Positions 18,173 through 26,773 of a DNA stretch of 64,000 nt are shown one piece after another. Position numbers and translations under genes: made by a program. Source of the DNA: CAWKKW01 sp963850345 (lineage in GTDB: Bacteria; Acidobacteriota; Terriglobia; Terriglobales; Acidobacteriaceae); assembly GCA_963850345.1 (NCBI GenBank), contig CAWKKW010000005.1, forward strand, positions 1,240,001 through 1,304,000. Reading direction: 5' to 3'. The stretch's first letter is position 1; each line of letters starts with the position of its first letter. The notes below the pieces were generated by a model that was given only the letters and a program-made list of their open reading frames with translations, searched no databases and had not been told where the DNA came from.

Positions 18173-19678
18173 TTATGGTGTGGCAGCGACGCCAGTGGTG
18201 GTGTCGGTGCCTCGCTCCTTGCCCGCGGCTCGCAAGGCAAGGGTGCCCAGCGCAGCCACCAGGAAGTTGAGCGCGAGCGCCGGAACGGCCGCGTACATCG
18301 CATACACATGGCTGCCGAGATGGATAGGGTAGATGGAGCTCTTGAGTTCGCGAGCGATGGCCATGCCGGTGCCGCTTGCCATGCCGGCAGCCCAGCCGCA
18401 GAGCAAAGCTCGTCCATCAAACCAGCGGGTGAATACGCCGCACACGACCGCGGGGAAGATCTGCAGGATCCAGATGCCGCCGAGCAGTTGCAACTCGATC
18501 GCATATTGCGAGCGCACCTGGAGCACGAAGACCAGCGCGCCCACCTTGATAAAGATGGAGACCAGCTTGGCGTTGCGCGACTCTTCGGCTGGCGTCATCG
18601 CGCGGCGCAGGCATTCCCCGTAAAGGTTGCGGGTGAAGAGATTGGCGGTTGCGATGGACATAATCGCAGCGGGCACGAGTGCGCCAATCCCGATGGCCGC
18701 GAGGCAGAAGCCGGCGAACCACTCAGGGAACATCTTCATGAAGAGCAGTGGTACCACGCTCGAGGTGTTTGCCGTACGAATTCCGGCCGCCAGCGCCATG
18801 AAGCCCAGCAGCGCAATCAGGCCGAGCAGCAGGTTGTATGCGGGCAGCAGTGCGGCATTCCGCTGCAGAATGCGACCGCTTCCCGAGCTGAGCACGCCGG
18901 TGATGGTGTGCGGGTAGAGCACGATCGCCATCGCAGAGCCAAAGGCCAGCGTGGAGTAGCTGAGGAATTGCGTGGGCTGCAGGATAAGCGAGCCTGGCGG
19001 ATGATGCTGGGCCAGGGCAGTGCCCGCAGCAGAGAAGATGTGCGCATAGCCGCCCAGCCTGGCCGGCAGAACGATGATCGCAGCCAACACCATCAGGTAG
19101 AGCATCACGTCTTTCACAATGGCGATGGCGGCCGGGGCGCGAAGTCCGCTGGTATAGGTGTAGGCGGCCAGAATGAGGAAGGCAGCAATCAGTGGCCACT
19201 CCCCGTTGATGCCCATCACGGCGATCACCTCGCGCATGCCGACAAGTTGCAGCGCGATGTAGGGCATGGTGGCCAAAATGCCAGTGAGGGCCACCGCGAT
19301 CGAGAGCCAGCGGCTGCCGTACCGTCCTTTCACGAAGTCGGCCAGAGTTACGTAACGGTTCTGGTGACACACCTGCCAGAGACGCGGCAAAACCAGCATC
19401 ATGTACGGATACAGCAGGATGCAAAACGGGACGGCGAAGAAGCCGAAGGCGCCCACTCCATACATCGCCGCCGGCACCGCGATCACCGTGTAGGCGGTGT
19501 AGAAATCTCCGCCGATCAGAAACCAGGTGATGAGCGTGCCGAAGCGCCGGCCGGCCAATCCCCACTCTTCGAGGCTGTCTAAGTCACTGCGTTTCCAGCG
19601 GGCGGCGAGAAAGCCGGCCAGCGTGACCAGGGCAAAGCAGACACAGAAGACGACGAGCGCAATGGTGTGAACGGGCAT
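18173..19678 (-). CDS. Sodium:solute symporter, monocarboxylate permease-like
   Basis: The 501-residue integral membrane protein has about 13 hydrophobic segments and an SSS-family pattern: GLAGRRFGTLITWFLIGGDF near the N-terminus, AIGIGALVPAAIMSIATANL in the middle and a hydrophobic C-terminal end. The arrangement resembles MctP-type permeases for lactate, pyruvate and alanine. It lies upstream of, and on the same strand as, the D-lactate dehydrogenase-type gene (171-base gap), so uptake followed by oxidation of a 2-hydroxy monocarboxylate is a reasonable inference. The small DUF3311 subunit sometimes next to mctP is absent. Confidence 0.82.
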   Translation of the reverse strand: MPVHTIALVVFCVCFALVTLAGFLAARWKRSDLDSLEEWGLAGRRFGTLITWFLIGGDFYTAYTVIAVPAAMYGVGAFGFFAVPFCILLYPYMMLVLPRLWQVCHQNRYVTLADFVKGRYGSRWLSIAVALTGILATMPYIALQLVGMREVIAVMGINGEWPLIAAFLILAAYTYTSGLRAPAAIAIVKDVMLYLMVLAAIIVLPARLGGYAHIFSAAGTALAQHHPPGSLILQPTQFLSYSTLAFGSAMAIVLYPHTITGVLSSGSGRILQRNAALLPAYNLLLGLIALLGFMALAAGIRTANTSSVVPLLFMKMFPEWFAGFCLAAIGIGALVPAAIMSIATANLFTRNLYGECLRRAMTPAEESRNAKLVSIFIKVGALVFVLQVRSQYAIELQLLGGIWILQIFPAVVCGVFTRWFDGRALLCGWAAGMASGTGMAIARELKSSIYPIHLGSHVYAMYAAVPALALNFLVAALGTLALRAAGKERGTDTTTGVAATP

Positions 19679-19774
19679 GGGAAAGAATGCTTATCTTAAC
19701 AGCCGGTCAGGACCAGGATCGGCCGGGCTACTTGAGGGAATCTGCGGCTGCGGGCAACTTCCGCGCCGAAGGGC

Positions 19775-20500
19775 TCAGCGCAGCAGGCTGCCATTCGTTC
19801 CGGTCCACTCATCCACCACGATCCCGAGGTCGTTAAGCAGTTGAATCGTGGCTTCGACATTGCGCCGCACCTGGGGCTTATCGGCCTTGGCAAGAGCCGA
19901 ACCTTCTTCTACGGCGATGACCCGGCCATACGGCCACGCACCGTGAGGGATCGCTGCGAGAGCCTTGGGCAGATCGGAGAGGCGAACATCCATCGTCTCC
20001 TGCCGAGCGCTCGAGGGGCGAAGCATACCGCCTTGTCCTAGAGTGCTGGGATTTGCGTCAGGATAGATAATGCGCAAGTTCACGGTCTGGCGACCGACGA
20101 TCAGGAATGGGTTCGACCAGTTGTCCTGTGTATGCACGGCCAGGTACCGGCTCTTGGCAGGCGGCGGAATCTCCTCCAGTTGCACGCGCGCTGCTTCGCG
20201 GTCCTTTGCCGCTTCCCGGAATTTCTCCTGCTGCGCTTTTCGCGCCTCGTAGGCATTGTCCGCCGAACTGACGGTGTGGCGGGAACAGCCCGCGAGGCAC
20301 CCCACAGACAAGCACATGGCGACTACGGTGACGGTGCCGCGAGCGGTTAGACGCATGCCGCGCTGTGAACGGCGTGCGGGAAACAGCGGCTGCGATGTGG
20401 TCGACACACTGGAAAGAATATCAAGGAGAGCCAGAGCTTTCCGGAGACGGAGTTGGCGAACCGGGTTCACCGCGTCGCGATGCAATTCGGGGTCACTCAT
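19775..20500 (-). CDS. Putative lipoprotein, last gene of the ribH-nusB operon
   Basis: A lipobox (LAGC, in CLSVGCLAGCSRH) follows a hydrophobic stretch, indicating an envelope lipoprotein. The mature part has a charged region (EARKAQQEKFREAAKDREAAR) and then an unrecognised globular domain. The start is ambiguous. The ATG at 20500 overlaps the stop of the enoyl-CoA hydratase gene (ATGA) and has GGAAGGG upstream, giving 241 residues, but then about 48 residues precede the signal peptide. The ATG at 20356 gives a normal lipoprotein of 193 residues but has no ribosome-binding site. Function unknown. Confidence 0.65.
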   Translation of the reverse strand: MSDPELHRDAVNPVRQLRLRKALALLDILSSVSTTSQPLFPARRSQRGMRLTARGTVTVVAMCLSVGCLAGCSRHTVSSADNAYEARKAQQEKFREAAKDREAARVQLEEIPPPAKSRYLAVHTQDNWSNPFLIVGRQTVNLRIIYPDANPSTLGQGGMLRPSSARQETMDVRLSDLPKALAAIPHGAWPYGRVIAVEEGSALAKADKPQVRRNVEATIQLLNDLGIVVDEWTGTNGSLLR

Positions 20501-21279
20501 CGGCCCTTCCATACAGGCGGGCGTTTCTCGAGAAAAGCGCGCGTACCTTCGGTCTTATCTTCGGTGCCGCAGCAGATGCCGAAGCGCGAGGCTTCGAGTT
20601 CAAGACCGGCCCGCAGCGAGAGCTCGCACCCTTCATGCACCGCCGCCAGTATGTGCCGGACGGCGACGGGCGCCATTCCTGCGATGGTCTGCGCAAGTTC
20701 GTGGGCGCGTGGCATCAGCTCTGCAGCCGGGAGCACTTCCTCGACAAGCCCGAGTCGAAGAGCCTCAGCGGCGGTGACCACAGTTCCGGTGAGCAAGAGC
20801 TTGAGGGCTGCGCTCTTGCCGATCAAGCGGGGCAGTCGCTGCGTGCCTCCGTATCCGGGGATCAGGCCCAGCTTAACCTCGGGCTGACCGAAGCGCGCCG
20901 TCTCGCTGGCCAGGCGGAAGGTACAGGCCAGCGCCAGCTCACAGCCGCCGCCAAGTGCAAACCCGTTCACGCAGGCGATCACCGGCTTGCCGCAGTTCTC
21001 GATCTGGTCGAAGAGCCGCTGGCCGCGCTCTGCCAGCTCTTTTCCCTGAGCAGCCGAGACCTCCGCCAATTCCTGAATGTCGGCTCCGGCAACAAAGGCT
21101 TTCTCGCCGCCGCCGGTGAGCAGAACGCAGCGTACCGATTCGTCTTCGGCGAGCTTTTGAAAGACGGATTCCAGTTCATCCAGGGTCGCGTGATTCAGCG
21201 CGTTCAGGACCTTGGGCCGGTCGATGGTCAGGATTACGATCGACTCGTGAGCTTCGTAACGCAGGTTCTCGTAATTCAT
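20497..21279 (-). CDS. Enoyl-CoA hydratase/isomerase
   Basis: This 260-residue crotonase-family enzyme adds water to enoyl-CoA esters in fatty-acid or amino-acid catabolism. The oxyanion-hole and catalytic regions are visible as KAFVAGADIQELAEVS, NGFALGGGCELALACTFR (first catalytic Glu) and FGQPEVKLGLIPGYGGTQRL (second Glu). It starts at the ATG at 21279, with 31 bases separating it from the nusB stop, and overlaps the start of the following lipoprotein gene by four bases. Both catalytic Glu positions are kept, so it should be a hydratase. The physiological substrate is not evident from the operon. Confidence 0.92.
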   Translation of the reverse strand: MNYENLRYEAHESIVILTIDRPKVLNALNHATLDELESVFQKLAEDESVRCVLLTGGGEKAFVAGADIQELAEVSAAQGKELAERGQRLFDQIENCGKPVIACVNGFALGGGCELALACTFRLASETARFGQPEVKLGLIPGYGGTQRLPRLIGKSAALKLLLTGTVVTAAEALRLGLVEEVLPAAELMPRAHELAQTIAGMAPVAVRHILAAVHEGCELSLRAGLELEASRFGICCGTEDKTEGTRAFLEKRPPVWKGR

Positions 21280-21310
21280 AGTGTGTGTCTTCAGTCGGGA
21301 TGGTTGCAGA

Positions 21311-21724
21311 TCAGGCTTTGATTCTCGCTCGTGCGATGGCGTCAAGAACGCCGTTGAGGAAGTTGATCGATTCGGGCGCGGAGTACCGGCGGGCAATCTC
21401 AAGCGATTCGTTGATGACGATGGGCGCAGGCGTGGAGAAACCCAACATTTCGGCGATTGCGGTCCGGAGTACGTTGCGGTCCACGGCAGGCATACGGGCG
21501 AGTCGCCAGTTGGCGGAGTTCTCCTCGATGAGCTGGTCGATCTCGGTATCGCGCACGGTGGCCACACGAAACAAATCTTCCGCGAAGCCGCGCGTGTCGG
21601 AGTCGACCTCTTCGCGCGATTGCCAGAAGGTGCTGCGCACCTCTTCGGGAGATTGCTTACCGATATCTGCCTGGAAGAGCATCTGCATCGCGAGTTCGCG
21701 GGACTTGCGCCGCTTGCCGCTCAT
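21311..21724 (-). CDS. nusB: Transcription antitermination factor NusB
   Basis: NusB binds boxA RNA with NusE (S10) to prevent early termination, mainly in rRNA operons. The 137-residue length and helical pattern fit: KRRKSRELAMQMLFQADIG at the N-terminus, LRTAIAEMLGFSTPAPIVIN and the C-terminal SINFLNGVLDAIARA. Its ATG overlaps the stop of the upstream ribH-containing gene (ATGA), implying translational coupling; ribH-nusB adjacency is common in bacteria. Confidence 0.95.
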   Translation of the reverse strand: MSGKRRKSRELAMQMLFQADIGKQSPEEVRSTFWQSREEVDSDTRGFAEDLFRVATVRDTEIDQLIEENSANWRLARMPAVDRNVLRTAIAEMLGFSTPAPIVINESLEIARRYSAPESINFLNGVLDAIARARIKA

Positions 21725-22599
21725 GGCTGCACCGCGTGCTGGCCTTCAAATTTCTGATGGAGCGACACCATTTCGATGGCAGCGACGGCCGCTTCGAATC
21801 CCTTGTTGCCGGCCTTCAATCCGGCGCGGTCCAGCGCCTGTTCCAGCGTCTCGCAGGTGAGCACACCGAAGGAATGCGGCACGCCGGTAGAGTGCTGGGA
21901 CTGGCCGATGCCGCGCGCCACTTCGTTGTAGATGGCTTCGTAGTGGGCAGTCTCGCCACGGATGAGACAGCCGAGCGTGATGATCGCATCGTAGTTCAGG
22001 CTCTCAGCGGCGAGCAGTGCGGCTGAGGGAATCTCCCAGGATCCGGGAACGCGCAGGACCTCGATGTCTTTTCTGTGTGCGCCGCTGCGAACGAGCGCAT
22101 CGAGAGCGCCTTGCAGCAGTCGATCCGTGATGACGGCATTCCACCGGGCAACGACGATCGCGAAACGCATCCCCGTAGCCGAAAGGTCGCCTTCGATGGC
22201 GACCGGCTTGCCACGCGACGGCTCGCTCCATTCCCAGAACGCGAAGGAGTAGCCGGGCGCCGGTTCCACCGTAAAAGAGCGAGACTTCCAGTGCGTCTCG
22301 GAGATGGGAGTGAGCCGTTGCGCCAGGGCCTCTTCTCCGAACTCGTTGACGATCCACTTGGCCGCTATCTCGTGAACTGAATCGATCGACGTGACTTCGA
22401 CCAGGATTTCGGAGGTCACTGGCAATTCCCCGTCAACAAACTCAAGGTTCGCCAGCGGCGCGAGAAAAGGCGCACTGCGACTGGAGGGTTCATGCCAGCC
22501 CTTGCCAAGCTCAAAACCCATTGCACTGAAGAACTTCGCGAGCTGGTCGAAGGCCGTGGAGTCCGTCGTCCGCCTCACGAGAGTGATGCCTTTGATCAT
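21721..22599 (-). CDS. ribH: 6,7-dimethyl-8-ribityllumazine synthase with N-terminal VOC domain
   Basis: Residues about 130-285 are lumazine synthase, the penultimate riboflavin-pathway enzyme: RFAIVVARWNAVITDRLLQG, VPGSWEIPSAALLAAES, LGCLIRGETAHYEAIYNEV and GVLTCETLEQALDRAG. The first 125 residues are different and resemble a glyoxalase/VOC half-module: an alpha-beta start with FFSAMGFELG, a central ILVEVTSIDSVHEIAAKW and the end FTVEPAPGYSFAFWEWSEP. Ordinary RibH proteins are about 150-160 residues. The joining region has no start codon with a ribosome-binding site; the only internal Met (near residue 143) would remove the first strand. So I read this as one fused protein. Its own ATG has only a poorly spaced AAAGG. 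It is first in an operon with nusB. No FMN riboswitch is seen. Confidence 0.85.
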   Translation of the reverse strand: MIKGITLVRRTTDSTAFDQLAKFFSAMGFELGKGWHEPSSRSAPFLAPLANLEFVDGELPVTSEILVEVTSIDSVHEIAAKWIVNEFGEEALAQRLTPISETHWKSRSFTVEPAPGYSFAFWEWSEPSRGKPVAIEGDLSATGMRFAIVVARWNAVITDRLLQGALDALVRSGAHRKDIEVLRVPGSWEIPSAALLAAESLNYDAIITLGCLIRGETAHYEAIYNEVARGIGQSQHSTGVPHSFGVLTCETLEQALDRAGLKAGNKGFEAAVAAIEMVSLHQKFEGQHAVQP

Positions 22600-22669
22600 C
22601 CTTTGACTTTATCAGGAGCAGGATGAGCTGCGCTGCCAGGCACCTATGACCTGAACCGGCCGATGTCCG

Positions 22670-24466
22670 TCACTTCCCTGCTTTGGGTTGCCCGCCCCCA
22701 GCCTGGACGCTGGCAATCCAAGCGTTGGTTCTCGCCTCCAGCACATCCAGGGGTAACGCCCCGCCGTTCAGCATCTCGTCATGGAAGGCACGGATGTCAT
22801 ATTTCGGTCCAAGGCTCTGCTGGGCGCGGTTGCGGAGTTCGATGAACTTCAACTGCCCCAGTTTGTACGCAAGGGCCTGTCCTGGATCGGCGATGTAGCG
22901 ATCGGTTTCGGCCTGCAGATCGGGCTCGTCTTCGTCGGAGTGTTCGCGGAAGAACGCGACCATCTGATCGCGAGTCCAGTGCTTGTAGTGAACACCCGTG
23001 TCGAGCACAAGGCGGGTGGCGCGAAGCAGTTCGCTCGAGAGCCGGCCATATTCGCTGTAAGGATCGCGGTAGAACCCCACCTCTTTACCCAGCCGCTCGG
23101 AATACAAGGCCCATCCTTCCACGTAAGCCGTGTAGATGGCGTGCTGGCGAAAGGGTGGCAGGGATTTCATCTCCTGGGCGATGGAGATCTGCATGTGGTG
23201 GCCGGGCACGCCCTCATGGTACGAAGTGGATTCCACATCGAGCATGCTGCGATGCGCAAAATCACTGGTGTTCACGTACACCTTGCCGGGACGCGAACCA
23301 TCGGGCGTTCCGGGGTTGTATTCCGCCGCCGGCGCTTCTTTTTCGCGATAGGCTTCAACGGGGACCACCTCGACTGTCGCCTTCGGCAGCAGATTGAAAA
23401 GCTGCGGCAGCTTGGGCTTCATCTGGTCAATGTAGGTCCGGTAGGCACTCAGGATTGCGTCAGATGAAGCCGGCGTGAGTTTGGGATTGTTCTTGAGCGA
23501 GGCGCGGAAAGATTTCAAGTCGGCAAACCCAAGCTCCTTCGCGATCGCGGTCATCTGGCTCTCGATCACCTGCACCTGGTTCAACCCAAGCTGGTGAATG
23601 CCAAGCGGGCTCAGATTCGTTGTGGTCTCGTGGCGAACGGCAAAGCGATAGCGGGCGTCTCCGTCGGGAAGCGCCCAGATACCCGGATCCATGCGGCCCT
23701 TCGGAGCGTAGTCGTCCTTCACGAACTTGCCCAGCTTCGTGTAAGCAGGCCGGACTACGGTATCGACGACTGCGAGAATCTCCTTGTGAAGCCGCTTCTG
23801 GTCCGCCTCAGAAATGCTTGCAGGAAACTTGGCTACCGGTTGTCCGAAAGGGTTTGACTCGCCGGCCGGTGTGGCGATTGCCTCGCATTGCGTCACCACC
23901 TTTTCGAGCAGGAATTTGGGCGGCATGAGCCCGTCCTTCTCGCCTTGCTGCAGCAGTTCGATCACCTGGTCAAACATGCGGGGAAGCTGCCGCAAACGCG
24001 CAAGGTAATCTTCGTAGTGCTTGGTGCTGTCGAGCGGCACCAGCGACACTAACTGCGGAACGGCGATTTGAATGCCGTTCAACTGGTCGACAGGCATCTC
24101 GTAGTTCTTGAAGTTCAGTGCCTCGATCGTTTCCTTGTAACTGCGAACCATCAATTGCTGATTAAGCTGATCCTGTTCCGGCATACCCGCGGTATCGATA
24201 GCCTGGAAGCGCGCGAGGAACTTCTCGGCGTCCTTGCGCTGTTGCTGAATATGGGCGAGCGAAAGATCGCTGAGCTTGTCGTTGTAGCGATAGTCGCCGT
24301 AGACAGTTGCAGTCTCGGGAGACTCGCGGAGTTCATACTCCCACTCTTCTGCGAGCAGTTTGTTCAATGCGTCTTGTCTCCCGGCGACCGGCTCCGCAGA
24401 CTGGGAGCGAACCATCGCGGGACAGACCAAGGCGAGAACCGTCAGTAAAGCTACAGGAACTTTCAC
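22670..24466 (-). CDS. Secreted DUF885 family putative metallopeptidase
   Basis: The 598-residue protein starts with a signal peptide (VALLTVLALVCPAMVRSQ). It belongs to the DUF885 group, whose members carry a zinc-peptidase-like HExxxGHH motif, seen here as SYHEGVPGHHMQISIAQE, with a likely third ligand Glu in AYVEGWALYSERLG. Such proteins are thought to be exported zinc carboxypeptidase- or dipeptidase-like enzymes; activity is inferred from family only. It is followed on the same strand by the ribH operon after 70 bases, but appears functionally unrelated. Length is normal for the family. Confidence 0.88.
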   Translation of the reverse strand: MKVPVALLTVLALVCPAMVRSQSAEPVAGRQDALNKLLAEEWEYELRESPETATVYGDYRYNDKLSDLSLAHIQQQRKDAEKFLARFQAIDTAGMPEQDQLNQQLMVRSYKETIEALNFKNYEMPVDQLNGIQIAVPQLVSLVPLDSTKHYEDYLARLRQLPRMFDQVIELLQQGEKDGLMPPKFLLEKVVTQCEAIATPAGESNPFGQPVAKFPASISEADQKRLHKEILAVVDTVVRPAYTKLGKFVKDDYAPKGRMDPGIWALPDGDARYRFAVRHETTTNLSPLGIHQLGLNQVQVIESQMTAIAKELGFADLKSFRASLKNNPKLTPASSDAILSAYRTYIDQMKPKLPQLFNLLPKATVEVVPVEAYREKEAPAAEYNPGTPDGSRPGKVYVNTSDFAHRSMLDVESTSYHEGVPGHHMQISIAQEMKSLPPFRQHAIYTAYVEGWALYSERLGKEVGFYRDPYSEYGRLSSELLRATRLVLDTGVHYKHWTRDQMVAFFREHSDEDEPDLQAETDRYIADPGQALAYKLGQLKFIELRNRAQQSLGPKYDIRAFHDEMLNGGALPLDVLEARTNAWIASVQAGGGQPKAGK

Positions 24467-24616
24467 GCGAAACGGACCTCCGGAGTGCGAGTGGTACGAG
24501 AGATTTGCATAGTCAAGATACAGGATGGAAGCCGAGAACCGGCTGCTGTTCGCGGCAAGAGTGACTTGGAGGTAGCTTTTTGGGATGAGCGGCCAAGGTG
24601 AGTGTTTCGGCCTGCG

Positions 24617-25789
24617 CTAACGCGGCTTTCCTAGAACGCTCTTGGCGATGGTCGCGAGTTGCATGTTCGACGTGCCCTCGTAGATTTTGCCGATCTTGGC
24701 GTCACGATAATACTTCTCGACGGGATAATCCTTCACGAATCCGTAACCGCCGTAGATCTCAACCGCCTGGCTGGCGACGCGTTCGGCGACCTGTGAGGCA
24801 AAGTATTTGGCCATGGCAGCTTCCTTCAAGAAATCGCGGTGCGCGTCTTTGAGCCGGGCGGCGTTGTAGACCAGCAGCCGCGCCGCTTCGATGTCGGTCG
24901 CCATCTCGGCCAAGGCAAACTGCACCGCCTGAAATTCGGCGATGGCGCGCCCGAACTGCTTGCGCTCCTGCGCATACTTGGCCGCGTGGCCCCAGGCTCC
25001 GGCGGCCAGGCCCAGCATTTGCGCCCCGATGCCGATACGGCCCTCATTCAGCGTCTCGATGGCGATCTTGTAGCCCTTGCCCGGCTCGCCAAGGATATTC
25101 GCCGCCGGCACGCGGCAGTCGTCCAGGATGAGTTCGCAGGTAGAGGAGGCGCGGATGCCGAGCTTGTCTTCCTTCTTGCCGATCTTGAGCCCAGGCGTTT
25201 CTTTCTCAACCAGGAACGCGGTGATGCCTTTGTAGCCCGCCGCCGGATCGAGGGTGGCAAAGACAATGAATATCCCGGCCTCGAGCGCATTCGTGATCCA
25301 GAGCTTCTGGCCGTTGAGCAGGTACGAGTCGCCATGACGATCGGCGCGCGAGAGCAGCGCAAAGGCATCAGAGCCGGATGCCGCTTCGCTCAACGCATAC
25401 GCGCCAACCGTGTCCGCCGCGAGTCGAGGGAGGTAACGCTTCTTCTGTTCCGGAGTGCCCCAGCGTAAGAGCGCGTTCACGCAGAGCGTGTTCTGCACAT
25501 CGACCAGAACGCCGACGGAGGGATCGACCGCCGAGATCTCTTCGACCGCGAGAATGGCTTCGAAGAAAGTGCCGCCCGATCCGCCATATTCGATGGGAAC
25601 TTCGATCCCCATCATGCCGAGATTGAACAGCTGCGTGATCAGGTCCTGAGAAAAGTGCTGCTCTTCGTCCATCACGCGGACCAGAGGGCCGATGCTCTGC
25701 TGCGCAAACTCGCGCACGGAAGACCGGAAGAGCTGCTCGTCCTCATTGAGCTGGGTCAACGGGGAGGTAGCGGTAAGCAGATCAGACAT
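24617..25789 (-). CDS. Acyl-CoA dehydrogenase
   Basis: This 390-residue FAD enzyme oxidises acyl-CoA to trans-2-enoyl-CoA. It has the usual three regions: an N-terminal helical domain, the middle beta domain with YALSEAASGSDAFALLSRA and KLWITNALEAGIF, and a C-terminal helical domain ending in KIGKIYEGTSNMQLATIAK. The catalytic Glu is expected in YEGTSNMQ, the position used by short/branched-chain and butyryl-CoA dehydrogenases. Start at 25789 is the natural N-terminus (MSDLLTATSPLTQL). It is divergent from a methyltransferase gene. The nearby crotonase gene may act in the same pathway, but the two are separated by other genes. Confidence 0.93.
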   Translation of the reverse strand: MSDLLTATSPLTQLNEDEQLFRSSVREFAQQSIGPLVRVMDEEQHFSQDLITQLFNLGMMGIEVPIEYGGSGGTFFEAILAVEEISAVDPSVGVLVDVQNTLCVNALLRWGTPEQKKRYLPRLAADTVGAYALSEAASGSDAFALLSRADRHGDSYLLNGQKLWITNALEAGIFIVFATLDPAAGYKGITAFLVEKETPGLKIGKKEDKLGIRASSTCELILDDCRVPAANILGEPGKGYKIAIETLNEGRIGIGAQMLGLAAGAWGHAAKYAQERKQFGRAIAEFQAVQFALAEMATDIEAARLLVYNAARLKDAHRDFLKEAAMAKYFASQVAERVASQAVEIYGGYGFVKDYPVEKYYRDAKIGKIYEGTSNMQLATIAKSVLGKPR

Positions 25790-25931
25790 TCGACGCGGAA
25801 CCTCTGATGATTTGTTTGGCGGCTTGAGTTTAACAGGCTTGATAGATGAGACGACAGCCAGTGCGGGTTTGCGTAGACAGGACGAGCCTGCTTCCCTTTC
25901 CGAGCGCGGTCTCCGCTGCTACCATTCCCGC

Positions 25932-26720
25932 ATGCCTGACATGCCTGTAAGTACCGCATCGCCCATTACTGAGGAAGAACGGATCTGGCAACGATTCATC
26001 GCCTGGGTGCCAACCGTCGATCCGGGGAGAGATCCCGCCGAGTTGATCACCAGGTACAAGGACCATCTGCTGGCCAGCGCTGTGCCCGCAGCAGAAATCG
26101 GCACACACCTCGGAGTGATTCCGCGCCTCATGCGAACGCGTGAGGATGGCTGGCAGCAGATATTCAACTCGGTCTTCAAGAGCGCCACGCCGGCATTCAC
26201 CGCGGAACCCAACGCTCTGCTGGCCTCGGCCATCAGCAAACGCACACCCGGGCGCGCGCTCGATGCAGGCATGGGCCAGGGCCGGAATGCCGTGTACCTG
26301 GCATCGATGGGATGGGACGTGACCGGATTCGATGTCTCCGATGAGGGAGTTGCCATCGCTCAGGCCAACGCAGCACGTGCCGGCGTTTCCATCCGTGCTC
26401 TCCAGACCGGCGGCCACGACTTCAATTACGGTATCGGCGAATGGGACCTGATCGTCTTCACCTACGTGCCGTTTCCTCTGGTCAGCCCGGAGTTCACGAG
26501 CAAGCTTTATGACTCGCTGCGCAAAGATGGATTGCTGGTCATCGAAAGCTTCAGCACGCCTGCGAACGCGGAGAGGCGACGGCCAGTGGACATCGATCCG
26601 ACCGCATTGGCTCCGGCTCTGGCTAAATTTGACGTGATTCTGTTTGACGAGGCGTCCGCGATCCCTGACTGGACCCAGGTCAGCACGCAGGTCATCCGCG
26701 CCATCGCTCGCAAAGCTTAG
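25932..26720 (+). CDS. Class I SAM-dependent methyltransferase
   Basis: The 262-residue protein has an N-terminal helical extension of about 100 residues, then a Rossmann methyltransferase core: motif I RALDAGMGQGRNAVYLASMG, the acidic residue in VTGFDVSDEGVAIAQANA, and EWDLIVFTYVPFPLV as motif IV. It resembles TehB-type small-molecule methyltransferases in the core, but the N-terminal extension looks like a short DUF-type helical region, so the substrate is unknown. The ATG at 25932 gives a natural start; the frame is open further upstream over the divergent acyl-CoA dehydrogenase start region. Confidence 0.82.
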   Translation: MPDMPVSTASPITEEERIWQRFIAWVPTVDPGRDPAELITRYKDHLLASAVPAAEIGTHLGVIPRLMRTREDGWQQIFNSVFKSATPAFTAEPNALLASAISKRTPGRALDAGMGQGRNAVYLASMGWDVTGFDVSDEGVAIAQANAARAGVSIRALQTGGHDFNYGIGEWDLIVFTYVPFPLVSPEFTSKLYDSLRKDGLLVIESFSTPANAERRRPVDIDPTALAPALAKFDVILFDEASAIPDWTQVSTQVIRAIARKA

Positions 26721-26773
26721 CGAAGAAATGGGTGCACCAGCCCTGAAGGATTGGCGATCGGATAGGAAGCCGG

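Noticed and set aside
17948..19582. Plus-strand open frame of 544 codons opposite the symporter gene
   Set aside because: It is antisense to a well-supported membrane protein and its translation is His/Gln/Asp-rich without any family pattern, as expected from a high-GC shadow frame.
22600..22669. FMN riboswitch upstream of ribH
   Set aside because: The gap is only 70 bases and lacks the conserved FMN-element motifs.
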